Source of the DNA: Clostridia bacterium
GTDB taxonomy: Bacteria; Bacillota; Clostridia; Christensenellales; Aristaeellaceae
Direction of reading: 5' to 3'
Assembly (NCBI GenBank): GCA_017473345.1
Contig: JAFULL010000053.1
Coordinates: 1 to 42,395 of the forward strand
Length of the DNA stretch: 42,395 nt
Under the pieces are notes generated by a model. The model made no database searches and had not been told where the DNA came from. It saw only the letters and a list, made by a program, of their open reading frames with translations. Shown one piece after another: positions 25,150-33,267 of the stretch (within the stretch, counting starts at the first letter, position 1; every line of letters begins with the position of its first letter). The position numbers were made by a program, and so were the translations under genes.

Positions 25150-25735
25150 TCTTTTTATCCTCCAACAGATCCGGATAGAGCGACAGTTCACACAGGCGTT
25201 GACGTACCTTTTTCAGGTCATCCCATGCATCGCGCTTTTTGCTTTCATCACGCAGCAAAGCGGACGGATGATAGGTCGCAATGATAGAATATCCCTTTCG
25301 TTCGATCCATTGGCCGTGGCAGCGGGTGATGCGGTAATCATTTCCCAGCACAGCACAAACGGCTGTAGCGCCAAGCAGCAGGATCACTCGGGGCTTGACG
25401 AGTGCGACCTGTGCCCGCAGATGTCCGATACATGCCTGCATTTCTTCCGGACTTGGCTGCCTGTTGCGCGGAGGACGGCATTTGACCACATTGCAGATAT
25501 ACACTCTATCGCGTGGCAGATCAATTGCCGAAAGCATTTTAGTGAGCAGCTGACCCGCAGGACCAACAAAAGCCAAACCCTGCTTGTCTTCCTGTTCACC
25601 AGGCCCTTCGCCAATCAGCATCAGCGGTGCATGTACGTCTCCCTGACCGGGTACCTTCTGAATGCATCCCGATCCCAGAGAACAGTTTTGACACTGCATG
25701 ATATTTTCCCAGAGTTCCGGCCATGAAATACGCAT
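25136..25735 (-). CDS. Family 4 uracil-DNA glycosylase with [4Fe-4S] cluster
   Basis: This 199-residue enzyme removes uracil from DNA to start base-excision repair. Its four cluster ligands are all present (C15, C18, C86, C102). The catalytic motifs are LMLIGEGPGEQEDKQGLAFVGPAG and ATYHPSALLRD. The start at 25735 follows AGGAGGTGCGC. It overlaps the following, cluster-less UDG by 14 bases, so the two are made together. It is part of the long recG-containing operon. Confidence 0.95.
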   Translation of the reverse strand: MRISWPELWENIMQCQNCSLGSGCIQKVPGQGDVHAPLMLIGEGPGEQEDKQGLAFVGPAGQLLTKMLSAIDLPRDRVYICNVVKCRPPRNRQPSPEEMQACIGHLRAQVALVKPRVILLLGATAVCAVLGNDYRITRCHGQWIERKGYSIIATYHPSALLRDESKKRDAWDDLKKVRQRLCELSLYPDLLEDKKNEHA

Positions 25736-25759
25736 TGCGCACCTCCTGTATGCCCGATC

Positions 25760-26107
25760 TTACTGAAGTCCGCTCTGCATCAGTAAGGCTGAGTGAAGAA
25801 TATCATCCTGAAGCCACTGAAACAATGTAACCAGCATGGCAACCAGCACCAGGATGACCACAATGCCCACAACTATGCTGATCAGATCCAGCATACCGAC
25901 TGCCAGCCGGAAACGGCTTTCCATATCGGCCAACTCGTGCTCTTCAGAATATTCATCGGCATACGACTCATAAAACAGCTCCTGCTGAGTCTCATCATCA
26001 TAAACAGTCTCTGCTTCTTCGTAATAGGGCTGCTGCTCATAAGGCTCAAGCACTTCATCCAGTGCGACCGCTTCCTCTTCATATCTTCTGCGGCGCTTAT
26101 TGGCCAT
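25760..26107 (-). CDS. Small acidic membrane protein, unknown
   Basis: The 115-residue product starts with a basic cluster (NKRRRR) followed by about 55 residues dominated by Glu, Tyr, Asp and Gln (EEAVALDEVLEPYEQQPYY onward). One C-terminal membrane helix follows (LISIVVGIVVILVLVAMLVTLFQWL). With no signal peptide, the acidic part probably lies in the cytoplasm and the protein is a tail-type anchor. The ATG at 26107 has AAAGGA upstream; an in-frame GTG at 26116 is too close to that site. It lies between trmL and the UDG pair. No function can be assigned. Confidence 0.72.
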   Translation of the reverse strand: MANKRRRRYEEEAVALDEVLEPYEQQPYYEEAETVYDDETQQELFYESYADEYSEEHELADMESRFRLAVGMLDLISIVVGIVVILVLVAMLVTLFQWLQDDILHSALLMQSGLQ

Positions 26108-26142
26108 ATGCTTCACATCCTTTCAAAACAACAAACGAACCG

Positions 26143-26658
26143 TCAAACATAATCCATCCACGGTGCGCTTTCATCCTCACGTCCTGTCAGCTGTCCTTGG
26201 GCCAAAAGGCTTTCAAATCCCTGCTGACGCAGTGCTTCGTACAAAACGATTGCGACTGAGTTGCTCAGATTCAGGCTGCGCGCGTCGGGTACCATTGGGA
26301 TGCGCACACAGCGGTCGTATACCCGAGAAAGCAGACTTTCGGGCAGCCCCCGCGTTTCACAGCCAAAAACAAGAAAATCATCCGGCTGATACTGCACCGA
26401 AGTATAACCCCGAGGCGCTTTGGTGGAAAGAAAATGCATGCGCGCATTGGGATAGGTTTGCAGGAGTTCTTCAAAATTTTCATACACGCGATACTGCATC
26501 ATATGCCAGTAATCAAGACCGGCACGCTTGAGATATTTATCAGACAGTTCAAACCCAAGCGGTTTGATCAGATGAAGCGTGCTGCCGGTTGCGGCACATG
26601 TGCGCGCAATATTACCTGTATTCTGAGGAATTTCAGGCTGATAAAGTACAATATGCAT
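26143..26658 (-). CDS. trmL: tRNA (cytidine/uridine-34-2'-O)-methyltransferase TrmL
   Basis: TrmL methylates the ribose of the wobble base in certain leucine tRNAs. The 171-residue SPOUT enzyme shows MHIVLYQPEIPQNTGNIARTC at its start, the central FGCETRGLPESLL, and the C-terminal knot IPMVPDARSLNLSNSVAIVLYEALRQ. A tRNA-Leu gene is present elsewhere in this window (122-205), though its anticodon UAG is not the usual TrmL target. It lies 32 bases after recG in the operon. Confidence 0.95.
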   Translation of the reverse strand: MHIVLYQPEIPQNTGNIARTCAATGSTLHLIKPLGFELSDKYLKRAGLDYWHMMQYRVYENFEELLQTYPNARMHFLSTKAPRGYTSVQYQPDDFLVFGCETRGLPESLLSRVYDRCVRIPMVPDARSLNLSNSVAIVLYEALRQQGFESLLAQGQLTGREDESAPWMDYV

Positions 26659-26690
26659 GCTCTTCCATCCCCTTTGGAATATGCTTCAAA

Positions 26691-28709
26691 TCAGCTGATC
26701 GAAACCCGGTCATTCAGCCGGCTGATCAGGTTTTGGGCCTGAAGGGTGACCACCTTCCATGCCTCATTTTTTGACGGATCACTGGCAAGGGCTTCGGCGC
26801 ATTGGGCTGCTTCATACAGCAGCTGCATACTGCCATATGCCGCAGCACCGCCCGGAATAAGCGACTCACCGTGCTGGCGGGTGCCCAGTAATTCGCCCGG
26901 TCCGCGCTGTTCCAGATCAGCCCGCGCCACTTCAAAACCGTCGTTGGTTCCAACCAGCGTGCGCAGGCGGTCATTGGGCTTGGACAACAGGAAGCACCAG
27001 CTTTGCGCCGTTCCTCTGCCCACGCGGCCACGCAGCTGATGCAGCTGGGCAAGACCGTAACGGTCAGCGTTTTCGATAATCATGATTGACGCATTGGGCA
27101 CATTCACACCCACTTCAATCACTGTGGTCGCAACCAGCACCTGCGTTTCACCGGCTGCAAAAGCACGCAGAGCTTCGGCTTTTTCAGCTGCAGGCTGCGT
27201 GCCGTAGGTCACGCCGATATTCCAGCCCTGAAGAGGGCCGTCAGCCAGTTCCTGCGCATGATCAACCGCTGCCTTGATTCCCTCTTCAGCAGTTTCACTT
27301 TCTTCCACGAGTGGACACACAATGTATGCCTGCCTGCCCGCCTCCAGTTCTTTTCGGAGGAAACCATACATGTCCTGCCGCTTTTCTTCGGACACAATAC
27401 GTGTAGTGACGGGTAGCCTGCCCGGCGGAAGCTCATCCATAATGGAAATATCAAGATCGCCAAACATAACCAGCGCGAGGGATCTGGGAATGGGCGTTGC
27501 ACTCATCACCAGCAGATGCGGCGCACTTTGATCGCTGGTTCCCTTGTTGATCAGCGCAGTGCGCTGCGCCACGCCGAAGCGGTGCTGTTCATCCGTAATA
27601 CAGAGCCCCAGATCGTGATACTGAATGGTTTTGCTGATCAGCGCATGTGTGCCAATCGCCACCTGCCATTCGCCCGTTTCCAGGCATCGCTTGGCCTCTC
27701 GACGTTCCTTGGCTGACATACCGCCAATCAAAAGACCGCAGCCGTATCCGCGCGATTCGAAAAAGGCTTTCATGCCTTCATAATGCTGACGCGCCAGAAT
27801 TTCCGTCGGCGCCATCAGTGCGCACTGATGCCCGCTTTGTACACACAGCAGCATAGCGCCCATCGCAACAGCTGTTTTGCCGCTGCCCACGTCACCTTGC
27901 ACCATTCGTGCCATAGTCAGCCCCTCAGACAAATCATGCGCAATCTCAGCAAGCGTACGCCGCTGCGCACCGGTAGGCACAAAAGGAAGCGCCTGCCAGA
28001 AAGCCTGCTGTGCTTCAGCATCGGCAGGAATCGCCGTGCCAGCACGCCGAAGCTGACGCATCATGCGTACTGCTGCCTGATACATCAGCATTTGCTCGAA
28101 CGCAAAGCGGCGCTGCGCCTGCACCACCTCGTCCATCGAGACAGGTGCATGCAGCGCGCGAATTGCCTTTGCACAGGGCCAAAGCTGATGCTCATCCAGC
28201 ACTTCCTGCGGAAGGGTTTCAGGACACAGCTCATCCGCATAGTCCAGCACTTCATGCACAATTTTCTCATGCACACGCTGCGCGATCCCCTCAATAGGCT
28301 TGTAGACAGGAATGATGCGCATTTCCTTTTCAATGCTTGGATTGAGGATCTTCTTGCCTCTTCCCTGTGTTTCCACCATACCATGAAAGGTGAAACGCGT
28401 AGCGTTGTTGAGCACATTGCGCATATACGGCTGATTGAACCATACACCGGTAATTTTCCCTGTATCGTCTGTAAACGTACAGGTAACACGGCTGAGTTTG
28501 CCATGCCGGCTAAACTTTGCCTCGCCCTCCCGTACCACGTGCAGGGTATTGCGCATACCGACCTGAGCATCAGCAACAGAAGTGATTTTGCCCAGATCGC
28601 GGTACTGTGCAGGAACGACATATAAAAGATCACGCAACGAGCAAATGCCCGCTGCGTGTAAGGCGTTCAGCCTTGTTTTGCCTATGCCTTTAATATCAGA
28701 AAGCTGCAT
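26691..28709 (-). CDS. recG: ATP-dependent DNA helicase RecG
   Basis: RecG reverses stalled replication forks and processes branched DNA. The 672-residue product begins with a helix-hairpin-helix-like IKGIGKTRLNALHAAGI and an OB-fold wedge domain. The motor follows: Walker A GDVGSGKT (272-279), DEQH (373-376), VMSATPIPRSLALVMFGDLD, VATTVIEVGVNVPNAS, and QLRGRVGRG, then the TRG region. The ATG at 28709 follows GGAG and lies one base after the fakA stop, indicating coupling; the frame extends to 28793 within fakA without a site. Confidence 0.97.
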   Translation of the reverse strand: MQLSDIKGIGKTRLNALHAAGICSLRDLLYVVPAQYRDLGKITSVADAQVGMRNTLHVVREGEAKFSRHGKLSRVTCTFTDDTGKITGVWFNQPYMRNVLNNATRFTFHGMVETQGRGKKILNPSIEKEMRIIPVYKPIEGIAQRVHEKIVHEVLDYADELCPETLPQEVLDEHQLWPCAKAIRALHAPVSMDEVVQAQRRFAFEQMLMYQAAVRMMRQLRRAGTAIPADAEAQQAFWQALPFVPTGAQRRTLAEIAHDLSEGLTMARMVQGDVGSGKTAVAMGAMLLCVQSGHQCALMAPTEILARQHYEGMKAFFESRGYGCGLLIGGMSAKERREAKRCLETGEWQVAIGTHALISKTIQYHDLGLCITDEQHRFGVAQRTALINKGTSDQSAPHLLVMSATPIPRSLALVMFGDLDISIMDELPPGRLPVTTRIVSEEKRQDMYGFLRKELEAGRQAYIVCPLVEESETAEEGIKAAVDHAQELADGPLQGWNIGVTYGTQPAAEKAEALRAFAAGETQVLVATTVIEVGVNVPNASIMIIENADRYGLAQLHQLRGRVGRGTAQSWCFLLSKPNDRLRTLVGTNDGFEVARADLEQRGPGELLGTRQHGESLIPGGAAAYGSMQLLYEAAQCAEALASDPSKNEAWKVVTLQAQNLISRLNDRVSIS

Positions 28710-28710
28710 A

Positions 28711-30360
28711 TTACTCCACAGAGACCAGATAATAATACAGGGGCTGACCACCCATCTGCATTTCCACATCACAGTCGCCGTACAGGTCTGCAAGCTCGTC
28801 GGTCAAAGCCTGCGCGTCGGCCTCAGCAGTATCCTTGCCGTAATAGACGGTGATCAGTTCATCATCTTCCGTCACGATGGCCTTCATCAGGTCACGGGTC
28901 ACATCATGCACACTGTTGCCAACAGTGTGGATCGCGCCGTTGTACAGGCCGATGATATCGCCCTCATTGATGTGCAGATCATCAATATCGGTATCGCGCA
29001 CTGCATAAGTGACGGTACCGGTGCGAACGCGCTGAGCAGCCTCTTCCATGGCAGCGGCATTCTCATCCACATCCATGTCAGGCTGGAAAGCAATCGCCGC
29101 GGCAATACCCATAGCAACGTTCTTGGTGGGAATGACCACAACCTTCTTGTTTTCGGCCAGCTGTGCAGCCTGCTGTGCAGCCAGAATGACGTTGCCATTG
29201 TTAGGCAGCACGAAAACCGTCTTGGCATGGGCCTTTTCGATGGCGTCGGACAGATCCTCAATGGAGGGATTCATGGTCTGGCCGCCTTCGACGATGCTGT
29301 CCACCGTCAGATCCTTGAAGATGTTGTTGAAACCTTCGCCCAGGGAGACAGCTACCATGCCGTATTCCTTGACAGGCTTTTCTTCTTCGGCCTTCTTGGC
29401 GGCGGCAGCCTGATTGTCACGGCGCTGCTGTACCATGTTCTCGATCTTCAGGTTGACCAGTTCGCCCAGACTCAGGCCATACTCGAGGGCCTTGCCGGGT
29501 TCGTTGGTGTGAACATGCACCTTCACCAGGCCCAGATCGCCCACAACCAGCACACAGTCGCCAATGCGGTTGAGGCGACGGCGGAAGGAGTCGATATCCT
29601 CCTCAAGAATATCGGGATACAGGTTCTGGATCAGGAACTCGGTGCAGTAGGCAAACTTGATTTCGCCAAGTGCATCGTGATCGTCCTCAAAGGTGGGGGC
29701 AGCCTGTTCATCACCTTCGGGGGCGGTGGGCAGATCCTCACCGCGCAGGCAGGCGGCATACCCCATATAGATGAGCAGCAGACCGCGGCCGCCAGCATCA
29801 ACAACGCCGGCCTGCGTCAGCGCAGGCAGCATCTGCTGGGTCTTCTTGAGGATCTTTTCACCCGTGGTAAGGATGTTGGTGAACAGAGCATCATAATCCT
29901 CAGGGGCGCGCTCAGCTTGCTTGACAGCCTCTTCAGCGATCACGCGGGCAACCGTCAGAATGGTGCCTTCCTTGGGCTTCATAACGGCCTTATAACCAGT
30001 CTCAGCACCGGACTTGAGAGCGGCCGCAAACTGCACAGGAGTGATGCGTTCCACCCCATCCAGCGCGCGGGCAAAACCGCGGTACAGCTGAGAAGTAATT
30101 ACGCCGCTGTTGCCGCGTGCACCGCGCAGAGCACCCTTGGCCATGGCAGCGGCAGCTTCGCCAGCGTTCAGATACTCCTTCTGACACATTTCGCGCGTGG
30201 CAGAAGTCATGGTAAGGCTCATATTGGTACCCGTATCGCCGTCGGGCACAGGGAAAACGTTCAAAGCGTCAACCGCTTCACGGTTCTTTTCCAGCATAGC
30301 AGCGCCTGCCACAATCATATCACGCAGCAGCACACCATCGATGGTTTTTGTCTGAATCAC
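28711..30360 (-). CDS. fakA: Fatty acid kinase FakA-like (DAK2/YloV family)
   Basis: FakA phosphorylates exogenous fatty acids held by a FakB (DegV) carrier. The 549-residue product has an N-terminal DhaL/DAK2 kinase domain with FPVPDGDTGTNMSLTM (Asp ligands for Mg-ATP), followed by GARGNSGVITSQLYRGFA and GLLLIYMGY, and a C-terminal EDD/DegV-like domain (VFVLPNNGNVILAA, VVVIPTKNV). The start is GTG at 30360, preceded by GGGAGGAAAAACC; the longer frame to 30381 would overlap that site. No FakB gene is in the window. The order yloU-fakA-recG is the common Firmicute arrangement. Confidence 0.94.
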   Translation of the reverse strand: MIQTKTIDGVLLRDMIVAGAAMLEKNREAVDALNVFPVPDGDTGTNMSLTMTSATREMCQKEYLNAGEAAAAMAKGALRGARGNSGVITSQLYRGFARALDGVERITPVQFAAALKSGAETGYKAVMKPKEGTILTVARVIAEEAVKQAERAPEDYDALFTNILTTGEKILKKTQQMLPALTQAGVVDAGGRGLLLIYMGYAACLRGEDLPTAPEGDEQAAPTFEDDHDALGEIKFAYCTEFLIQNLYPDILEEDIDSFRRRLNRIGDCVLVVGDLGLVKVHVHTNEPGKALEYGLSLGELVNLKIENMVQQRRDNQAAAAKKAEEEKPVKEYGMVAVSLGEGFNNIFKDLTVDSIVEGGQTMNPSIEDLSDAIEKAHAKTVFVLPNNGNVILAAQQAAQLAENKKVVVIPTKNVAMGIAAAIAFQPDMDVDENAAAMEEAAQRVRTGTVTYAVRDTDIDDLHINEGDIIGLYNGAIHTVGNSVHDVTRDLMKAIVTEDDELITVYYGKDTAEADAQALTDELADLYGDCDVEMQMGGQPLYYYLVSVE

Positions 30361-30388
30361 AGGTTTTTCCTCCCGATACACTACTCAA

Positions 30389-30739
30389 TCAGACGCGAAC
30401 GCCTTCAACAGAGATGTTGACACGGCGCACCTTTACGCCAGTCATGCTTTCCAGCTTGTAGCGCACCTGTTCGCTGATGGCCTTGCAGACCTCGGCGATA
30501 GAAATGCCATACTCAACAATGATGAACAAATCCACATCCAGCATGTCGTCCACCAGTTTAAGCTGAACACCCTTGGACAGATTTTCGCGGCCCAGCCACT
30601 GCACCAGGCCATCCTTTGCACGTTTGCTGGCCATTGCAACGATGCCGTAGCATTCCAGAGCAGCGTAGCCGACGACCTTCAGCATAACATCTTCGGTGAT
30701 ATAGATCGTGCCGACGTCATTTTTGACTTTGCATTCCAT
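30389..30739 (-). CDS. Asp23/Gls24 family protein (YloU-like)
   Basis: The 116-residue protein matches the Asp23/Gls24 (alkaline shock) family. It shows GTIYITEDVMLKVVGYAALECYGIVAMASK, then VDDMLDVDLFIIVEYGISIAEVCKAISEQVRYKLESMTG and a final beta strand VRRVNISVEGVRV. Members are small cytosolic or membrane-associated proteins linked to envelope stress; the exact role is unsettled. The ATG at 30739 is preceded by AAGGAGGCGC at a rather long spacing; the open frame to 30856 includes the promoter. It is the first gene of the seven-gene operon. Confidence 0.93.
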   Translation of the reverse strand: MECKVKNDVGTIYITEDVMLKVVGYAALECYGIVAMASKRAKDGLVQWLGRENLSKGVQLKLVDDMLDVDLFIIVEYGISIAEVCKAISEQVRYKLESMTGVKVRRVNISVEGVRV

Positions 30740-30818
30740 ATAGCTTTGCGCCTCCTTGCGCGGCGGATAACCGCCCACAATGATGACCCCGTATGCCAAA
30801 GCACAACAGGTCAAAGTA

Positions 30819-30847
30819 ATTATACATGATTGTCTCGTTTTTCGCAA
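30819..30847 (-). promoter_or_regulatory. Promoter of the yloU-fakA-recG operon
   Basis: The minus strand reads TTGCGA (30842-30847), 17 bases, then perfect TATAAT (30819-30824). The predicted start near 30812 leaves a leader of about 70 bases. Confidence 0.78.
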
Positions 30848-30916
30848 CCGATACACCCCTAGTTTTCTCCCTCATAATTGTTACAGCATTTCAAACATTT
30901 CCATTTTGAAAACGTT

Positions 30917-30970
30917 TTTTGTCCATATTTTGTTATATTTTCGTTTCTTTTCTTTCATAATTTTGTCCAT
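30917..30970. repeat. Direct repeat TTTTGTCCAT upstream of a promoter
   Basis: The decamer TTTTGTCCAT occurs at 30917-30926 and again at 30961-30970, 44 bases apart start to start, inside a T-rich stretch. The second copy ends 5 bases before the -35 box of the 31069 gene. It could be a regulator site or an UP-like element. Confidence 0.4.
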
Positions 30971-30975
30971 TGATG

Positions 30976-31003
30976 TTTACAAAGGGGCTTTCTGTGCTAT
31001 AAT
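30976..31003 (+). promoter_or_regulatory. Promoter of the Pro/Gln-rich membrane protein gene
   Basis: TTTACA (30976-30981), 16 bases, perfect TATAAT (30998-31003). The predicted start is near 31010. Confidence 0.8.
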
Positions 31004-31007
31004 AGAA

Positions 31008-31036
31008 GGGCGTATGCAAAGTCGCATACCCTCTTT
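31008..31036 (+). other. 5'-end hairpin followed by a T-run
   Basis: GTATGC (31012-31017) pairs with GCATAC (31024-31029), extended by GG/CC around a bulged C, and is followed by TCTTTTT. It sits at the predicted transcription start, so it may stabilise the mRNA end rather than terminate. Confidence 0.45.
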
Positions 31037-31068
31037 TTGAACGCCGAATGCACGCAAGGAGATGCAGC

Positions 31069-32724
31069 ATGAATTCCAACCGTTCGCGATATACCTCTAC
31101 CCCAACTTACGGCATGCAGAAGCGCAGCTTTGCCAAAAAAACTGGGCCTGTCCGTCCTGCCTCAGAAGCACCTGATTTTTCTCAGGCGCCTGCTCCGCTC
31201 ACTGGCATGCCTTTTCAGGCTCAGTCACCGGTTTCACAGCCTGCACCCATTTTTCAACAGCAGGGTATACCTGTTTATCCGGCGCAGAATCAGCCGATAA
31301 TGCCTGTACAGCCCACGCCACCTGTGCAAAACATGCAAATGCAGTTTGCAATGCCCTCTTTTGTTCAGCCGGGCAATATGTTTCCTGCACAGCAGAACAG
31401 TATGCAGCAGCCGCTGAATCAACCGCTAGGCAACACAGTCCCGCCTATTCAGCCTACCGGCAGTTTTTCATCACATGCACAGGGCTTCGTCCCACCTGCC
31501 ATGCAGCCCGCTGCCCGGCCTGTGGTTCGACAGGCCGCCCCTGCCATGCAGCCTCCTTTTACTTCACCTGTTCAGCAGCCCGTTCAGCCCTTTGGCGGTA
31601 TGCCGCCTGTAATGTCTTCAACCACCGTACAGCAGCCCTATGGCTATCCGCCTATGGCGCAGCAAAATGCTGCTTTTACACAGCCCACTCCCCAGCAGTC
31701 TGGGCCTGTACGCCCTCCGCGCGAGCCTATGGATGCGGACAAGCTCTGGTCTATTTTCCTGTTTGGTATTTTGCCTCTGCTTTTTATCCCCTGTCTGTTT
31801 GTTACAGGCATATGGAACTTTGTACGTTTCATTTTTATTGGCGCAGCTGTTATTGGGCTGGGCGTAATGTGGTATCGTCAGATGTACACGCCTTCCCTGC
31901 GGTTGATTATCAGCATGGTATATGTTGCACTTTGCATTGGTGCAATCGCCATGACCATGCAAAGCACGTCGGATGTCCGTCAGACCAATTCCAACATGAA
32001 CCAGCAAGCAGCTGTTCAGCAGCAACAGTCGCAGACAGAGAATACCGCTGTTGCACTGCCATCTGAAATCCCCTCTCCGACAGAAACGCCCTCCCCTGTG
32101 AGCGGACCTTCCGAAGCTGAAAAGCGTCTTGGTCTGTTCATGAATCTCTGGTCTGTGAACAACACGACGGAAATGGTCCATCTGGTCCAGCCCAGCTGGT
32201 GCAGCGCGCAAGAAAATCCCTCCATGGCCCTGTTCATGGTGCTGGCAAACCGTACGCCTGAGGATTTCACCATTGAGGATATCAGCGGCACAGAAACTGA
32301 TAACAGCCGTACTGTCACCATGCGTGCCACCATTAACAAAAATACTGGAAAGGCGCCTTCCATCTATCGCTTTATGATCATGATGGTCAAGGAGGGCGGC
32401 GAATGGTACGTCAACCCCAACTCGCTTGCCACCAATGACGAACAGGCTGCTGCTACGGATGAAAATGTGGTCAAAACCCAATCCGTTGGTCTTGCAACAG
32501 AAGCTCCGCGTACCACAGTAACGCCTCCCCCACCTGCCTCTACTTCGCTGTACTACAACATGGGCGGCAACAGCTACCATATGGATCCCAACTGTCCCAG
32601 TGTAAACGCGGATAACCTGCCATTTGACGTTACGTTTTCCTATGGCGAGTTGAAAGAAGTGAAAAACGCAAATGGCCTGGTACCCTGTCTGCGCTGCGGC
32701 GCTCCTACAAACACGCTGGACTAA
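31069..32724 (+). CDS. Membrane protein with long Pro/Gln-rich cytoplasmic region and C-terminal His/Cys motif
   Basis: This 551-residue protein has four parts. Residues 1-220 are low-complexity, rich in Pro, Gln and Met (PVQPTPPVQNMQMQF and similar), probably disordered and cytoplasmic. Residues 221-300 hold about three membrane helices (LWSIFLFGILPLLFIPCLFVT; FIFIGAAVIGLGVMWY; LIISMVYVALCIGAIAMTM). Next come a Gln/Ser/Pro linker and an NTF2-like domain (about 350-450: EKRLGLFMNLWSVNNTTEMV, GGEWYVNPNSLA). The last 57 residues carry YHMDPNC and PCLRCG (H504, C509, C540, C543), like the small zinc-type tails found on other secreted proteins. The ATG at 31069 follows AAGGAGATGC. It is followed after 24 bases by a YbaK gene. 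Function is unknown. Confidence 0.82.
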   Translation: MNSNRSRYTSTPTYGMQKRSFAKKTGPVRPASEAPDFSQAPAPLTGMPFQAQSPVSQPAPIFQQQGIPVYPAQNQPIMPVQPTPPVQNMQMQFAMPSFVQPGNMFPAQQNSMQQPLNQPLGNTVPPIQPTGSFSSHAQGFVPPAMQPAARPVVRQAAPAMQPPFTSPVQQPVQPFGGMPPVMSSTTVQQPYGYPPMAQQNAAFTQPTPQQSGPVRPPREPMDADKLWSIFLFGILPLLFIPCLFVTGIWNFVRFIFIGAAVIGLGVMWYRQMYTPSLRLIISMVYVALCIGAIAMTMQSTSDVRQTNSNMNQQAAVQQQQSQTENTAVALPSEIPSPTETPSPVSGPSEAEKRLGLFMNLWSVNNTTEMVHLVQPSWCSAQENPSMALFMVLANRTPEDFTIEDISGTETDNSRTVTMRATINKNTGKAPSIYRFMIMMVKEGGEWYVNPNSLATNDEQAAATDENVVKTQSVGLATEAPRTTVTPPPPASTSLYYNMGGNSYHMDPNCPSVNADNLPFDVTFSYGELKEVKNANGLVPCLRCGAPTNTLD

Positions 32725-32748
32725 CACACAAGCAAACGAGGGATATCC

Positions 32749-33216
32749 TTGGAAAAAACAAATGTAATGCGTGTCCTTGACGGCCGCAAATTATCCTATG
32801 AAGCACATGCCTATCCTTGCACTGAGGCACTGAGCGGTACTGAAGTTGCAGCAATTTTGAATCAGGATCCGACACATGTTTTCAAAACGCTTGTAACTGT
32901 GGCTGCTTCAAAGAAAAACTATGTTTTTGTCATTCCTGTCGGAGAAGAGCTTTCTCTGAAAAAAGCTGCTCAGGCCGTGCATGAAAAAAGCATTGAAATG
33001 CTTAGAAGCAAGGATCTTCTTCCCTTAACCGGTTATGTACACGGTGGCTGTTCACCCATTGGCATGAAAAAAGCATTTCCGACGGTTATTGATGAAACTG
33101 TGCTTTTGTGTGAAACCATTATGTTCAGTGCTGGCAAGATCGGCTACCAGGTTGAAATGACACCTGAAACTCTCAAACAGGTGGTCGACTATGAAATCGC
33201 CGATGTAACCATGTAA
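32749..33216 (+). CDS. ybaK: Cys-tRNA(Pro)/Cys-tRNA(Cys) deacylase, YbaK/EbsC family
   Basis: YbaK proteins hydrolyse Cys wrongly charged onto tRNA-Pro. The 155-residue product has the family residues: conserved K46 in HVFKTLV, the GEELSLKKAAQAV helix, and GYVHGGCSPIGMKKAFP. I start at TTG 32749 because GAGGGATATCC precedes it; the alternative ATG at 32767 has no such site. It is co-transcribed with the Pro/Gln-rich membrane protein and ends at a strong terminator. Confidence 0.93.
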   Translation: MEKTNVMRVLDGRKLSYEAHAYPCTEALSGTEVAAILNQDPTHVFKTLVTVAASKKNYVFVIPVGEELSLKKAAQAVHEKSIEMLRSKDLLPLTGYVHGGCSPIGMKKAFPTVIDETVLLCETIMFSAGKIGYQVEMTPETLKQVVDYEIADVTM

Positions 33217-33220
33217 ATGC

Positions 33221-33257
33221 ATCAAAAGCCCACTGCTTCAAGCAGCGGGCTTTTGAT
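33221..33257. terminator. Bidirectional terminator
   Basis: ATCAAAAGCCC (33221-33231) pairs with GGGCTTTTGAT (33247-33257) and CTGCT with AGCAG around one mismatch, loop of 3. It closes ybaK on the plus strand and the pseudo-VanY gene on the minus strand. Confidence 0.88.
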
Positions 33258-33267
33258 TTGCATATTT

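Larger units (their letters stand above)
30740..31068. other. Divergent intergenic region
   Basis: These 329 bases hold no gene that I can support. They contain the yloU promoter (minus), an AT-rich stretch with repeated TTTTGTCCAT, the promoter of the Pro/Gln-rich membrane-protein gene (plus), and a hairpin at the predicted 5' end of that transcript. Confidence 0.75.

Noticed and set aside
28582..30420. A 612-codon open frame on the plus strand opposite fakA and the start of recG
   Set aside because: Antisense shadow; the minus-strand genes have clear family motifs and ribosome sites.
31008..31036. Riboswitch or T-box in the leader of the Pro/Gln-rich gene
   Set aside because: The leader is only about 60 bases with one simple hairpin, too short for known riboswitch or T-box folds.
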